Shown piece by piece: positions 36,484 to 45,178 of a stretch of DNA of 64,000 nt (position 1 is the stretch's first letter; every line of letters begins with the position of its first letter). The stretch is from Victivallis lenta (GTDB taxonomy: Bacteria > Verrucomicrobiota > Lentisphaeria > Victivallales > Victivallaceae), in NCBI RefSeq assembly GCF_009695545.1, contig NZ_VUNS01000021.1, forward strand, positions 1 to 64,000, read 5' to 3'. The position numbers and the translations under genes are program-made. A model generated the notes under the pieces. The model did no database searches, had not been told where the DNA came from, and worked only from the letters and a program-made list of their open reading frames with translations.

Positions 36484-36522
36484 TGTTTTCCTTCCTGCGT
36501 GTTGATCCGGTCCCTGTGCCGG

Positions 36523-38298
36523 TTATTGGGCCGCCGTGAATTTACGGTTCATTTCTGCATAGATTCCATCGAGGGCGAGGAGCTCCTGATGGGTCCCGAT
36601 TTCCGCGATCCTGCCTTTGTCCATGACCACGATGCGGTCGGCGTTGCGGATGGTCGAGAGGCGGTGCGCGACGATGAAGGTCGTGCGCCCCTTGACCAGG
36701 CAGTCGAGCGCCTGCTTGATCTGCGACTCCGACTCGACGTCGAGCGCGCTGGTCGCTTCGTCGAGGATCAGCACGCGGGGATCGCGCAGCAGGGCGCGGG
36801 CGATCGCAATGCGCTGCTTCTGGCCGCCGGAGAGGCGGGCGCCGTTCTCGCGCACCTGCGTGTTGAGCCCTTCCGGCAGGGAATCGATGAAGTCCAGCAG
36901 GTCCGCGCTGCGGACCGCGCTCATAAGCTCGAATTCCGACGGCTTGATGCCGTAGCAGATGTTTTCGCGGATCGTGCCGTCGAACAGCAGCGTCTCCTGC
37001 GTCACGACGGAGATGAATTTCCGGTAGCTGCGCAGATCGAGATTGTTCATGTCCTGTCCGTCGAGCAGCAGCCGGCCGCTCGAGGGCCGCACGAAACCGA
37101 TCACGAGGTGCGCCATGGTCGACTTTCCGGCGCCGGAGGAGCCTACCAGCGCAATGGTTTCTCCCTGCGGCACATGCAGATTGATATCCTCGAGCGCATG
37201 TTTGTCGTTGCCCGGGTAGGAGAAGCTGACATGTTCGAAGACGAAATCGCCCTTGACCTCGGTGACCTGCGGCTTGTCCGCATTGAGCTCGATGTCCGGA
37301 CACTCGAGCACTTCACCGATCGAGCGGACCGATTCGAGCCCCTTCGTGATGGCCGGAACGCAGTTCATCGCCGCCATGACCATCGTGGTGATCGAGCTGA
37401 AATAGCCGGTCAGCAGCACGATGTCGCCGACGCCGATCTTGAGGAATCCCTTCTGGTAGAGGTAGGCGATGAAAATCAGCGTGCAGAGGTTGAACAGCAT
37501 GAGGAGCACCCAGTTGACCGAACCGAAAATCGAATTGATCCAGTCCACCTGAAGTCCGGTGTTGCGGATCTGCTCGAGCTTCTGGTTGACCCGGCCGATC
37601 TCAACCTCCTCGACGTGGTGCGCGCGGGTGATCGGAATCAGGCGGATCATTTCGGTGACCCGGCCGGACATGTCCTCAATGCTCTGCCGGAAGGCGCGGT
37701 TGCTTTCGCGGATCTTCTTGCGGATCGCCATGAAGAGGCCGACGGCAAGCGGCACGGCGGCCAGGTAGAACAGGACGAAGAGCGGCGCCTTGACCAGCGT
37801 CACGATGATCGCGATGACGATCGTGCAGACGATATGCGGAACCGTGTCGAGCAGCATGCGCGTCATGTTTTCGATGCTTTCGACATCGCGGGTGACCTTG
37901 TTCTGCAGCGACCCCATTCTGGTCGAGGTGTGGTATGGAATCGACAGATGCTGAAGGCGCGTGCAGAGCGCGGAGCGCAGATTCATTTCGACGGAACGGC
38001 ACGGCACGCTCATGAGTCTCACATAGAGCATGTGCGTCGGAATGTTCTGGACGATCACCACGAAGCCGATCGCCAGAATCTCCCAGAGCCGCCCGATGAC
38101 CTGCTCCAGCGGCAGCTCCCGGTTCGTGATCAGGTTGATCACTTCGGCGGTCAGGATCGGAATCAGAAAGACCGGCGCCGCCTTGACCAGGTACATGAGC
38201 CAGACCAGGACGAAGCGGCCTTTCCATTCGGAGTAGAAATCGATATAGTTTCTCAGAGGTCCGCGGTTGCGGTATTGACGATGCAGAAACTCTCTCAT
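36523..38298 (-). CDS. ABC exporter (transmembrane domain fused to ATPase)
   Basis: Protein of 591 residues with the start at 38298 behind AGGTGA; the frame is open further upstream but lacks conserved sequence. The N-terminal half (about 1-320) has six membrane segments of the type I exporter fold. The C-terminal half has Walker A GSSGAGKST, Q-loop VVTQETLLFDGTIREN, signature LSGGQKQR, Walker B VLILDEATSALD and H-loop VAHRLST. Full homodimeric exporters of this type move lipids, peptides or drugs. The neighbours (YggL, an orphan sugar-type ATPase) do not reveal the substrate. Confidence 0.9.
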   Translation of the reverse strand: MREFLHRQYRNRGPLRNYIDFYSEWKGRFVLVWLMYLVKAAPVFLIPILTAEVINLITNRELPLEQVIGRLWEILAIGFVVIVQNIPTHMLYVRLMSVPCRSVEMNLRSALCTRLQHLSIPYHTSTRMGSLQNKVTRDVESIENMTRMLLDTVPHIVCTIVIAIIVTLVKAPLFVLFYLAAVPLAVGLFMAIRKKIRESNRAFRQSIEDMSGRVTEMIRLIPITRAHHVEEVEIGRVNQKLEQIRNTGLQVDWINSIFGSVNWVLLMLFNLCTLIFIAYLYQKGFLKIGVGDIVLLTGYFSSITTMVMAAMNCVPAITKGLESVRSIGEVLECPDIELNADKPQVTEVKGDFVFEHVSFSYPGNDKHALEDINLHVPQGETIALVGSSGAGKSTMAHLVIGFVRPSSGRLLLDGQDMNNLDLRSYRKFISVVTQETLLFDGTIRENICYGIKPSEFELMSAVRSADLLDFIDSLPEGLNTQVRENGARLSGGQKQRIAIARALLRDPRVLILDEATSALDVESESQIKQALDCLVKGRTTFIVAHRLSTIRNADRIVVMDKGRIAEIGTHQELLALDGIYAEMNRKFTAAQ

Positions 38299-38425
38299 TT
38301 GTTCACCTGAAAAAGAGAAGATACGGCAGTTGCGGCCGTATCCGTGTAAATTTTCTTCCCGCATGCGGGAAGGAGAACGGAAACGGGAGGCGGCGGCCGG
38401 AGCCGCCTTCTCCCGCGGAACCTCC

Positions 38426-39526
38426 TCAGATGATGGTCTTCTCGGTTTCGCCGTCGAAGATGTGCGCCTTGGGCAGCAGCACCGCGAGGCTTTCGAGCTC
38501 GCCGACCCGGAGCTTTTTGTGCGGATCGACGCGGGCGATGAAGGAGTTTTCACCGGTGTTCAGATAGACGTAGGTCTCCGACCCCATCGGCTCGACGACT
38601 TCGATTTTCGCCTTGACCTTCGGCATGTCCGGGGCCTTTTCGGCCTCGTCGGAGCCGAGGTCTTCCGGGCGGATGCCGAAGGTGACTTTCTTGTCGACAT
38701 ACGGCTCAAGCCTGGACTTCCACTCATCCGGAATGGCGAACTCGAAACCGGGCTCAACGAAGGTGAGCTTGCCGTCCTTGTTCGTGATGACGCCATCGAA
38801 GAAGTTCATCGGCGGCGTGCCGATGAAGCCCGCCACGAATTTGTTGCACGGATTATCGTAGAGCTCGAGCGGCTCGGCGACCTGCTGGATGATGCCGTCC
38901 TTCATGACGCAGATGCGGTCGCCCATGGTCATGGCTTCGGTCTGGTCGTGGGTCACGTAGATCATCGTGCTTTCGAGGTGCTGGTGCAGCTTCGAGATTT
39001 CGGTGCGCATCTGGACGCGCATCTTGGCGTCGAGGTTCGACAGCGGCTCGTCGAAGAGGAACGCCTTCGGTTTGCGCACGATGGCGCGGCCGACGGCGAC
39101 GCGCTGGCGCTGGCCGCCGGAGAGCTGCTTCGGACGGCGCTCGAGGTACTCCTCGAGGCCGAGGATCTTCGCGGCTTCCATCACGCGGTACTGGATGTCC
39201 TCCTTCGAGAAGTTGCGCAGCTTGAGCCCGAACGCCATGTTGTCGTAAACCGACATATGCGGATAAAGCGCGTAGTTCTGGAACACCATCGCGATGTCGC
39301 GGTCTTTCGGCGCGACATTGTTGACCACCCGGTCGCCGATCTTGACCGTCCCCTTGGAGATATCCTCAAGCCCGGCGATCATGCGCAGCGTGGTGGATTT
39401 GCCGCAGCCGGAGGGGCCGACGAGGACCATGAATTCACGGTCGCGGATTTCGAGGTTGACGTCTTTCACGGCGGTCACGCTGCCGTCGTAAATCTTGTAG
39501 ACGTGCTCCAGAATCACTTCTGCCAT
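38426..39526 (-). CDS. Orphan sugar-type ABC ATPase (MsmK/UgpC/MalK family)
   Basis: ATPase of 366 residues: Walker A GPSGCGKST, Q-loop VFQNYALYPHMSVYDNMAFG, signature LSGGQRQRVAVGRAIVRKP, Walker B AFLFDEPLSNLDAKMR. A C-terminal OB-like regulatory domain follows (GIRPEDLG near residue 295, ARVDPHKKLRVGE). It matches MsmX/MsmK/UgpC proteins that serve several carbohydrate importers. No permease or binding protein of the CUT1 type lies nearby, so it is an unlinked energiser. A good promoter sits upstream at 39648-39676 (minus). Confidence 0.9.
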   Translation of the reverse strand: MAEVILEHVYKIYDGSVTAVKDVNLEIRDREFMVLVGPSGCGKSTTLRMIAGLEDISKGTVKIGDRVVNNVAPKDRDIAMVFQNYALYPHMSVYDNMAFGLKLRNFSKEDIQYRVMEAAKILGLEEYLERRPKQLSGGQRQRVAVGRAIVRKPKAFLFDEPLSNLDAKMRVQMRTEISKLHQHLESTMIYVTHDQTEAMTMGDRICVMKDGIIQQVAEPLELYDNPCNKFVAGFIGTPPMNFFDGVITNKDGKLTFVEPGFEFAIPDEWKSRLEPYVDKKVTFGIRPEDLGSDEAEKAPDMPKVKAKIEVVEPMGSETYVYLNTGENSFIARVDPHKKLRVGELESLAVLLPKAHIFDGETEKTII

Positions 39527-39647
39527 AATAAAGAACCCTTTTCTCTGCGGTCCGCGACGCCGGAGCAGCCTCTGACGACCTGCGGGGAATTCCGGCTCGC
39601 TCGAGCCGGCCCGTCTCCGGGCACATCCGGACCTGTTATCAGCTGGC

Positions 39648-39676
39648 AATATAGAACCGGAGACGGCCGATTTCAA
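39648..39676 (-). promoter_or_regulatory. Sigma-70-type promoter for the MsmK-like gene
   Basis: On the minus strand TTGAAA (39671-39676) and TATATT (39648-39653) are separated by exactly 17 bases. About 120 bases separate it from the start codon. Confidence 0.55.
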
Positions 39677-39704
39677 GCCGCATCCGGATTTTTCCGCATA
39701 AAAA

Positions 39705-39731
39705 AACGCCGTGTCGCCCGGACACGGCGTT
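39705..39731 (-). terminator. Terminator of the acidic zinc-ribbon gene
   Basis: An 11-bp perfect stem (AACGCCGTGTC/GACACGGCGTT) with a 5-base loop runs into a T tract on the minus strand. It lies 19 bases after the stop at 39750. Confidence 0.85.
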
Positions 39732-39749
39732 CCCCAGCGGCGGAACGGA

Positions 39750-40043
39750 TCAGAACTCCTCTTCCTCTTCGTCGTCGAATTCCTCGTCGAACTCCTCGTC
39801 GAGGTCCTCGTCGTCAAAGACTTCATCGTCGAATTCGCCGCGCTCGAAGATATCGTCCTCCTCTTCGTCGAAATCCTCGAAGAGCTCGTCATCGTTGATG
39901 CCGTCGTCGAATTCCGACGGGTCCTCGCCGAGGAAGGAGGACGACGCGCTGATGACGGAACCGCATTCCGGACAGCAGCCGTCTTCGGCTTCTATCGCGC
40001 TTTCACTCACTTCAATATTGCAATAGGGACAAATTGTAGCCAT
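39750..40043 (-). CDS. Small zinc-ribbon protein with a long acidic tail
   Basis: Protein of 97 residues. Residues 1-30 hold two CxxC pairs (CPYCNIEVSE and CCPECGSV) that would bind one zinc ion. The remaining two thirds consist almost only of Asp, Glu and Phe and end in EEEEEF, giving an extremely acidic tail. Such tails often mimic nucleic acid or bind basic proteins, but I know no function for this one. It has its own consensus promoter (40079-40106) and its own terminator, so it is a monocistronic, probably well-expressed unit. FYDE-type repeats are not regular enough to be called repeats. Confidence 0.75.
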   Translation of the reverse strand: MATICPYCNIEVSESAIEAEDGCCPECGSVISASSSFLGEDPSEFDDGINDDELFEDFDEEEDDIFERGEFDDEVFDDEDLDEEFDEEFDDEEEEEF

Positions 40044-40078
40044 ATCACCAGCCTCCTTCTTAGGTCAGTTTCTCCGGT

Positions 40079-40106
40079 ACTATATTGATACTTTGCAATT
40101 TGTCAA
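40079..40106 (-). promoter_or_regulatory. Consensus sigma-70 promoter for the zinc-ribbon gene
   Basis: On the minus strand a perfect TTGACA (40101-40106) and TATAGT (40079-40084) are 16 bases apart. The start codon follows within about 40 bases. An A/T-tract hairpin-like element at about 40107-40140 separates it from the preceding gene. Confidence 0.6.
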
Positions 40107-40152
40107 ACCGGGAACGAAAAAAAAACGTTTTTTTCTCGGGAAATGCGATGAA

Positions 40153-42018
40153 TTACTTCACCGGATCGGGGGAGTCGTACAGCCGGAACAGCCACTCGCC
40201 GTCGAGCGGCGCGCCGTCGAGTTCCGAACGGCCGTAGTTGCGCTGGCGGTCGAAGAGCAGCGAGCATTTGCCGGGAAAATCGACGATTTCCAGCAGGAAA
40301 AGGCCGCTTTCCGGCATGACGGGGAAGCGGAGCTTCACGAGCCCCGGATGTTCCACCGCGCGCGTCACCGTGCGGCCGTTGACCCGGAAACGAAGCCGGC
40401 CGGCGCTGTCGGCCAGCAGCGTCCATTCCGCTTCGCCGGGCTTGTCGAAGTCCGGAAAGCGCTTGGCGAGCTTCTGCCCGCGGCGCATTTCGATTTCGCT
40501 CCAGCCGCCGAAGGTCATCGGGCCGTAATCGAGCCGGTAGGGTGTGCCGCCGAAGGCGACGACGGTTCCGTCCGGCCGGCAGAAGCGCGCCAGCGCCGCC
40601 TCGAGGTTGTTCCGGTAGAACTCGTAGCCGGAGCTGACGAGCCAGAAGGCGGCGACCAGCCCGCCGCCGCCGCAGAGCAGCAGCTGCCGACGCCGTTCCG
40701 GGGATCTCCGCCAGCGCCGCAGGAACCAGGACGCGAAGCCGCCCGCCGCAACGGCGACAAGCGGAAGGATCGGCGCCCGGAAGCGCGAGAGAATGTAGAA
40801 GAGTGCGGTCGCCGCCCAGTAGGCCGCCGCGCAGTAGACGAGCAGCCAGAGCCGGACGTCGCGCCGCCGGTACGCCCTGACGGCCGCCAGCACGAGCCCG
40901 GCCAGGCCGAGCGGCAGCAGCACGAGGCTGCGCCCCGGCAGCAGCCAGCGCAGGATCAGGCTCGACTCGGCGCCGCCGCCGGGACCGAGAAGCGAAACGT
41001 TGTTCGGAATTTCCCGCCAGTCCCAGAAGAGCAGGAGCTTGCGCAGCTGCAGCTCGAAGAACGCGGCGGGCTCGCGGCGCATCCACTCGAACATCTGGGC
41101 CGGTACGCCGACGCCGTTTTCGGCGCGGTTCATCATGCGGCCGTACGCTTCGGGGTACTCCATCGGCCCGGCCGGAAGTTCCGGATCGCGGCCGCCGGCC
41201 GGCGCTTCCGGCGAATTCCCGAGCGCGAGCACGGCGTCGGCCGCGGTCGACGGGCCGGAGAGTTTTCCGGTCACGCGGGTGTTGTGGAGAGCGAAAGGCA
41301 GCTGGACCAGAAGCACCATTGCCGCGAAAAGCCCGGCCGCCGCCGCGATTCGGCCCGGACCTGCTTTGTGCTGCCGCCCGGCCCAGATCAGCGCCGCCAG
41401 CAGCCCGGGCAGGAAGAAATTGATGTTGCCGCGGGTCAGGATCGCGATTCCGGTCACGGCTCCGACCGCCGCCCAGCGCTTGAGATTCCAGCATTCGCAG
41501 GCCCGCAGCGCCAGGTAGAAGAGAAGCATGAGGTTGAAGGTCTGGAGCGTCTCGTTCTGGTGGTACGGCGTATTGAGCAGCAGCGGCGTCGAAATCGCCG
41601 TGAACACGGCGGCGATGCAGCCGGCGGTTTTGCCGAACAGCCGGGCGGAGGCCAGCCCGGCGAGATAGCTTGTCGCCGCCCCGAGCAGCGACTGCACGAA
41701 GATCACGAAACCGATCGAACCGCCGGAGAGCAGATAGCAGCCCGGCAGGAAGACCGCATAATAGAACGGCTGATAATAAAAGGGCCCCGTATATTCGCCG
41801 GCCGCCATTTCGCGCCCGAGCTTCATATACGTGGCAAGGTCGGTCAGCACCGAAGGGGCATAGACGCTGTTTCGCCCGCCGTTGACGGCGCCGAGCTCGG
41901 CCCAGACGCCGAGACGGAGCAGGAACGCACAGCCGGCGATGACGCCGAGCATCAGCAAAAAACCGCGGCCGGAACGGATTCCGGCTGCGGTACCCCCTCT
42001 TGACGCCATGCCCGCCAT
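40153..42018 (-). CDS. Polytopic membrane glycosyltransferase-like protein (GT39/ArnT type)
   Basis: Protein of 621 residues with about ten membrane segments in the first 450 residues and a soluble beta-rich C-terminal domain (about 490-621). The early GREMAAGEYTGPFYYQPFYY, with acidic residues before it (TDLATYMKLGRE), fits the first external loop of dolichyl/undecaprenyl-phosphate-sugar-dependent GT-C enzymes. YHQNETLQTF follows in the second loop. It may glycosylate a surface protein or lipid from a polyprenyl-linked sugar; this is an inference from the fold. Its ATG overlaps the frr stop (TGATG), so the two are co-translated. Confidence 0.65.
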   Translation of the reverse strand: MAGMASRGGTAAGIRSGRGFLLMLGVIAGCAFLLRLGVWAELGAVNGGRNSVYAPSVLTDLATYMKLGREMAAGEYTGPFYYQPFYYAVFLPGCYLLSGGSIGFVIFVQSLLGAATSYLAGLASARLFGKTAGCIAAVFTAISTPLLLNTPYHQNETLQTFNLMLLFYLALRACECWNLKRWAAVGAVTGIAILTRGNINFFLPGLLAALIWAGRQHKAGPGRIAAAAGLFAAMVLLVQLPFALHNTRVTGKLSGPSTAADAVLALGNSPEAPAGGRDPELPAGPMEYPEAYGRMMNRAENGVGVPAQMFEWMRREPAAFFELQLRKLLLFWDWREIPNNVSLLGPGGGAESSLILRWLLPGRSLVLLPLGLAGLVLAAVRAYRRRDVRLWLLVYCAAAYWAATALFYILSRFRAPILPLVAVAAGGFASWFLRRWRRSPERRRQLLLCGGGGLVAAFWLVSSGYEFYRNNLEAALARFCRPDGTVVAFGGTPYRLDYGPMTFGGWSEIEMRRGQKLAKRFPDFDKPGEAEWTLLADSAGRLRFRVNGRTVTRAVEHPGLVKLRFPVMPESGLFLLEIVDFPGKCSLLFDRQRNYGRSELDGAPLDGEWLFRLYDSPDPVK

Positions 42019-42584
42019 CAGACGGTCATGAGCTCCTTTTCCTTCGCGGCAAGTTCCTTGTCGAGCGTGGCGATGTAGCGGTCGGTCAGCTTCTGGATGT
42101 CGTCGAGGATCTTCTTGAGCTCATCCTCGGTGAACACGCCGTCTTTCTGTGCTTTTTTGGCTGCTTCGTTGCCGTCGCGCCGGATGTTGCGGAGCGCGAC
42201 CTTCGCTTCCTCGACGAACCCTTTCGCCTGCTTGGCCAGCGTCGCGCGGCGGTCCTGGCTGAGTTCCGGAATCGGCAGTTTGATATGAGTGCCGTCGTTC
42301 ATCGGGGTGATGCCGATGTTCGAGGCGAGAATCGCTTTTTCGACCGCGGAGAGCGCGCTTTTGTCCCACGGCTGGATCACGAGCAGCCGCGGTTCCGGCG
42401 CGTTGATGCCGGCGAGCTCCTTCAGGCGGGTCGGGGTGCCGTAATACTCGACCATGATGTTTTCGACCAGCGACGGAGAGGCTTTCCCGGTGCGGATGGT
42501 GTGAAAGCTGTTGACGAGGGCCTCTTCGGTCTTCATCATGTGCTCTTCGAGTTCGTCAAGAAGATTGGCCGGATCCAATTGCAT
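42018..42584 (-). CDS. frr: Ribosome recycling factor
   Basis: Protein of 188 residues, typical length for Frr, which splits post-termination ribosomes together with EF-G. Conserved blocks are present: HTIRTGKASPSLVENIMVEYYG, LLVIQPWDKSALSAVEKAI, NDGTHIKLPIPELSQDRRATLAKQAK and the helical C-terminal IRRDGNEAAKKAQKD. The start at 42584 is preceded by an AGGAG-type site. It has a promoter at 42627-42655 and is co-transcribed with the downstream membrane glycosyltransferase. The common partner pyrH is not adjacent in the window. Confidence 0.97.
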   Translation of the reverse strand: MQLDPANLLDELEEHMMKTEEALVNSFHTIRTGKASPSLVENIMVEYYGTPTRLKELAGINAPEPRLLVIQPWDKSALSAVEKAILASNIGITPMNDGTHIKLPIPELSQDRRATLAKQAKGFVEEAKVALRNIRRDGNEAAKKAQKDGVFTEDELKKILDDIQKLTDRYIATLDKELAAKEKELMTV

Positions 42585-42626
42585 GGTTTTTCTCCTGGTT
42601 TTGTTTTGCTGTTTCCTTCATTGCGT

Positions 42627-42655
42627 AAAATAGCAAGCTTTCCGGCAAAATGCAA
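42627..42655 (-). promoter_or_regulatory. Sigma-70-type promoter for frr
   Basis: On the minus strand TTGCAT (42650-42655) and TATTTT (42627-42632) lie 17 bases apart, about 40 bases before the start codon and just behind the terminator of the preceding gene. Confidence 0.5.
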
Positions 42656-42664
42656 ATAAAAAAA

Positions 42665-42690
42665 CACCCGAATCGTCGAAAATTCGGGTG
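42665..42690 (-). terminator. Terminator behind the GH5 gene
   Basis: A 9-bp perfect stem (CACCCGAAT/ATTCGGGTG) with an 8-base loop and seven T residues on the minus strand, 18 bases after the stop at 42708. Confidence 0.9.
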
Positions 42691-42707
42691 AAAAAAGAGC
42701 GGTACGG

Positions 42708-44243
42708 TCACCTTGTGTTCTTCTTCAGCGCTTCGAGCAGCACGCGCTTGCGCGGGTTGTCCGGGGAGGGGACGACGCTGCGGAACGCCTTCCCCTCGTG
42801 TTCGATGCTCCATGCGTCCCATTCCCGGAACGCGTGGTAGGCCCAGTCCCAGCCGTACTCCTCGAAGAGCTCGATCATGTCCGCGAGATAGCGGTCGCCG
42901 CCTTTCGCCCAGTTGATCACGCTGAATTCCCCGACGAAGATCGGGACGCCGTGCTTCTTCTGGAACTCGATGACCTCCTTCATGCTGACCCGCAGCTGCT
43001 CCTTGTCCCAGTAGACGCCGTCGATCACGCCGGGATACGACCAGCGGACCTGACCGAGCACCCCCTGATGGGTATAGGCGTGCGGGCTGTAGAAATGCGG
43101 GCTGTAAATGACGTTGCGGTCCGCGAGCGGCCGGGTGTTCGCAAAATCCGGCTCGGTGATGATCGGCGTGTCGGGATCGACCTCCCGGATGACTCCGACC
43201 AGCCGCTCCGAGATCGCGAGCCACGGGTTTTCGACGCCTCTGACGTAGTTCTCCGCAACCGGCTCGTTCAGCAGGTCGTAGCCGTAGATCTGCGGGTTGC
43301 CGCGGTAGTGCGACGCAAGTTTCCGCCACGCCGCGTCGAGGGTGTCGAGGCTGGTCCCGGCGCCGAGGATGTTGCTGGCCACCTGACTGATCCCGGTGCC
43401 GGGGCCGGTGTGCAGGTCGATGGCGACTTTGATGCCGTGCTCTCTGAAGAGCGGCATAAGTTCGTCGAGCCGCTTGATTTCGGAATCGATCCAGGCGAGG
43501 TATTTCTCCGGTGTCGAGATGTCCGCCTTCGGTTTCACGTTGAGGCCCGGATTCATCTGGTAGCGGATCAGGTTGACGTTCCATTCCGCGAGCGTCCCGA
43601 CCGCTTCGGGCGACAGGTCGCCGCCGGACATGAAGCCGCGGAACTTCGCGCCTTTGCCGGGGCCGCGCGGAATCGCCTGCGCCTCGGCATTCACGGCGGG
43701 CTTCCCCTCCGACGGATCGTCGGTTTCGACGCAGCGGAAGATTCTGACGCCCGCAACCTCGAAGGTTCCGGAGGCGTTCTGGATGCCGAGCGACAGCGTG
43801 ACCTTATCCGCGTTGTCCGGGATGTTTTCGACGATGCAGACCTTCGTCCAGCCGTAGGTGCCGTAACGCCGCAGCGGCTCCGGATGACGCGTTTTTCCGC
43901 CCGCCGAGATCGCGAGCATGACCTTGCTGCCGAAATACGGCTGCGGTCCGCGCGTGAGTTCTTTGCCGCGGACGACGGCTTCAAGCTGGATGAGGCCGCG
44001 CAGCTTCGCCGGGTCGAGTCCGATCGACATCCAGCGCGTCCCCCGCTTCGGCAGGACGAAGGCCACGGCGGGGGAGCCGTCCGGCCCGCCTGCCGGAAGA
44101 TATTGCGCGGCGGAGCTGTCGGTCCACCGTTTCAATGCGCCGGCCGAACGGAAATCGGCCTCCCACAGAAGTTCCGTATTCCGGTAGGCGGCGGACAGGC
44201 AGGCCGAAGCGGTCAGCAGGAGCAGCAGAACGGTTTTTTTCAT
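42708..44243 (-). CDS. Secreted GH5-type glycoside hydrolase
   Basis: Protein of about 511 residues, start chosen at 44243 (MKKTVLLLLLTASACLSAA, a signal peptide) with GAGG nine bases before. An N-terminal beta-sandwich (about 25-170) looks like a carbohydrate-binding module. The GH5 barrel follows: YQMNPGLN, KVAIDLHTGPG, the acid/base in YGYDLLNEP near residue 327, and the nucleophile in VGEFSVINW near residue 439. Cellulase- or mannanase-like activity is expected; the specific glycan is not readable. It begins 12 bases after a pseudopilin gene on the same strand and ends at a strong terminator, so the two genes form a unit. Confidence 0.85.
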   Translation of the reverse strand: MKKTVLLLLLTASACLSAAYRNTELLWEADFRSAGALKRWTDSSAAQYLPAGGPDGSPAVAFVLPKRGTRWMSIGLDPAKLRGLIQLEAVVRGKELTRGPQPYFGSKVMLAISAGGKTRHPEPLRRYGTYGWTKVCIVENIPDNADKVTLSLGIQNASGTFEVAGVRIFRCVETDDPSEGKPAVNAEAQAIPRGPGKGAKFRGFMSGGDLSPEAVGTLAEWNVNLIRYQMNPGLNVKPKADISTPEKYLAWIDSEIKRLDELMPLFREHGIKVAIDLHTGPGTGISQVASNILGAGTSLDTLDAAWRKLASHYRGNPQIYGYDLLNEPVAENYVRGVENPWLAISERLVGVIREVDPDTPIITEPDFANTRPLADRNVIYSPHFYSPHAYTHQGVLGQVRWSYPGVIDGVYWDKEQLRVSMKEVIEFQKKHGVPIFVGEFSVINWAKGGDRYLADMIELFEEYGWDWAYHAFREWDAWSIEHEGKAFRSVVPSPDNPRKRVLLEALKKNTR

Positions 44244-44254
44244 CGTCATGATCC

Positions 44255-44998
44255 TCAATCCTCCACGAAGGCGCGGCTGCGCAGGTCGATGTCGCTGCTG
44301 ACGTAATCATAGTACAGGACGGAGGCCCGTCCTTTCCAGCCGGTCCGGTTGGCGGCATGTCCGTCGAGGAACAGGATATTGGCCGAATTGCCGTGGTTCG
44401 GGCCGACGTTGCGGGAACTGCCGAGCCAGCATTTGCCGTCTCCTCCGGCGATGACGCCGACGGCGGTGTTGATGTATTCGTTCCCCGAGCTGCCGAGCAG
44501 GTTCGAGTAGTCGGAATCCAGGACGGCGTAGGTCGCGGAAGGCTTCCGGTAGCGGGCGGCTTTGGCGAGAGGCCCGGTTTCGGTTCCGTCGAGGCCGCGG
44601 ATCAGGTTCTGCACGATGCCGTAGCTGACGCGGAGACTGTTTTTAGCAGCCAGAACAGAACGGTCGGACGGACAGCGGAAGATTTTCCAGCTGGCGCCGT
44701 CTGTGAGCGGCCAGCCGCTGCCGCCGACCTGTCCGCCGAGGTAGCCGCGCCCCCAGCTGTAATCCCAGCAGCTCAGATGCCGGTTGTTCACGCACTGCGG
44801 CGCGATGTAATCGCCGTTGTCGCCGATATACTGCACCATCGCCGACCCCATCTGTTTCAGGTTGGACAGGCAGGAGCTCCTGTACGCCTGTTCGCGCGCT
44901 TTCTGGAGCGCGGGCAGCAGCATCGCCGCCAGAATCGCGATGATCGCGATGACGACCAGGAGCTCGATCAAGGTGAAGAAAGTTCTGTTTTGTCTCAT
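44255..44998 (-). CDS. Type II pseudopilin paired with the GH5 gene
   Basis: Protein of 247 residues: leader MRQNRTF, then [27 protein letters not shown], the type IV prepilin/pseudopilin helix with Glu5. The C-terminus has [13 protein letters not shown], the exact H-X9-DG motif. A consensus promoter lies upstream (TTGTTT-17-TATAAT, minus), bracketed by an inverted repeat (see 45008-45061). The divergent AraC gene at 45179 is the probable regulator. It is followed 12 bases later by the GH5 gene, so the pilin-like protein and the glycosidase are made together. Confidence 0.87.
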   Translation of the reverse strand: MRQNRTFFTLIELLVVIAIIAILAAMLLPALQKAREQAYRSSCLSNLKQMGSAMVQYIGDNGDYIAPQCVNNRHLSCWDYSWGRGYLGGQVGGSGWPLTDGASWKIFRCPSDRSVLAAKNSLRVSYGIVQNLIRGLDGTETGPLAKAARYRKPSATYAVLDSDYSNLLGSSGNEYINTAVGVIAGGDGKCWLGSSRNVGPNHGNSANILFLDGHAANRTGWKGRASVLYYDYVSSDIDLRSRAFVED

Positions 44999-45007
44999 GG
45001 CACCTCT

Positions 45008-45061
45008 CCGGTTATATTGGGGTTCTACTTATATTATACTGAATAACCGGTCCTGAAACAA
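45008..45061 (-). promoter_or_regulatory. Promoter and inverted-repeat operator of the pseudopilin-GH5 unit
   Basis: On the minus strand TTGTTT (45056-45061) and a perfect TATAAT (45033-45038) are 17 bases apart. An inverted repeat CCGGTTAT (45008-45015) / ATAACCGG (45043-45050) brackets the -10 box and start site, as expected for a repressor or looping activator. The region is shared with the divergent AraC gene. Confidence 0.6.
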
Positions 45062-45178
45062 TATGGTTTTGGTCTGGATTTGGCATCTGAATCATCAAAA
45101 AATACACTTTTATTTCAATTCGTGCTGGAAATATCCGGAATGCGGCGGTATTGTGCCGGAAACAGGGAGGGCAGCGGC

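Noticed and set aside
36145-38310. Very long plus-strand open frame opposite the ABC exporter
   Set aside because: It is the mirror of a GC-rich coding frame, rich in Asp/Arg/His without any domain; the minus strand carries complete ABC motifs.
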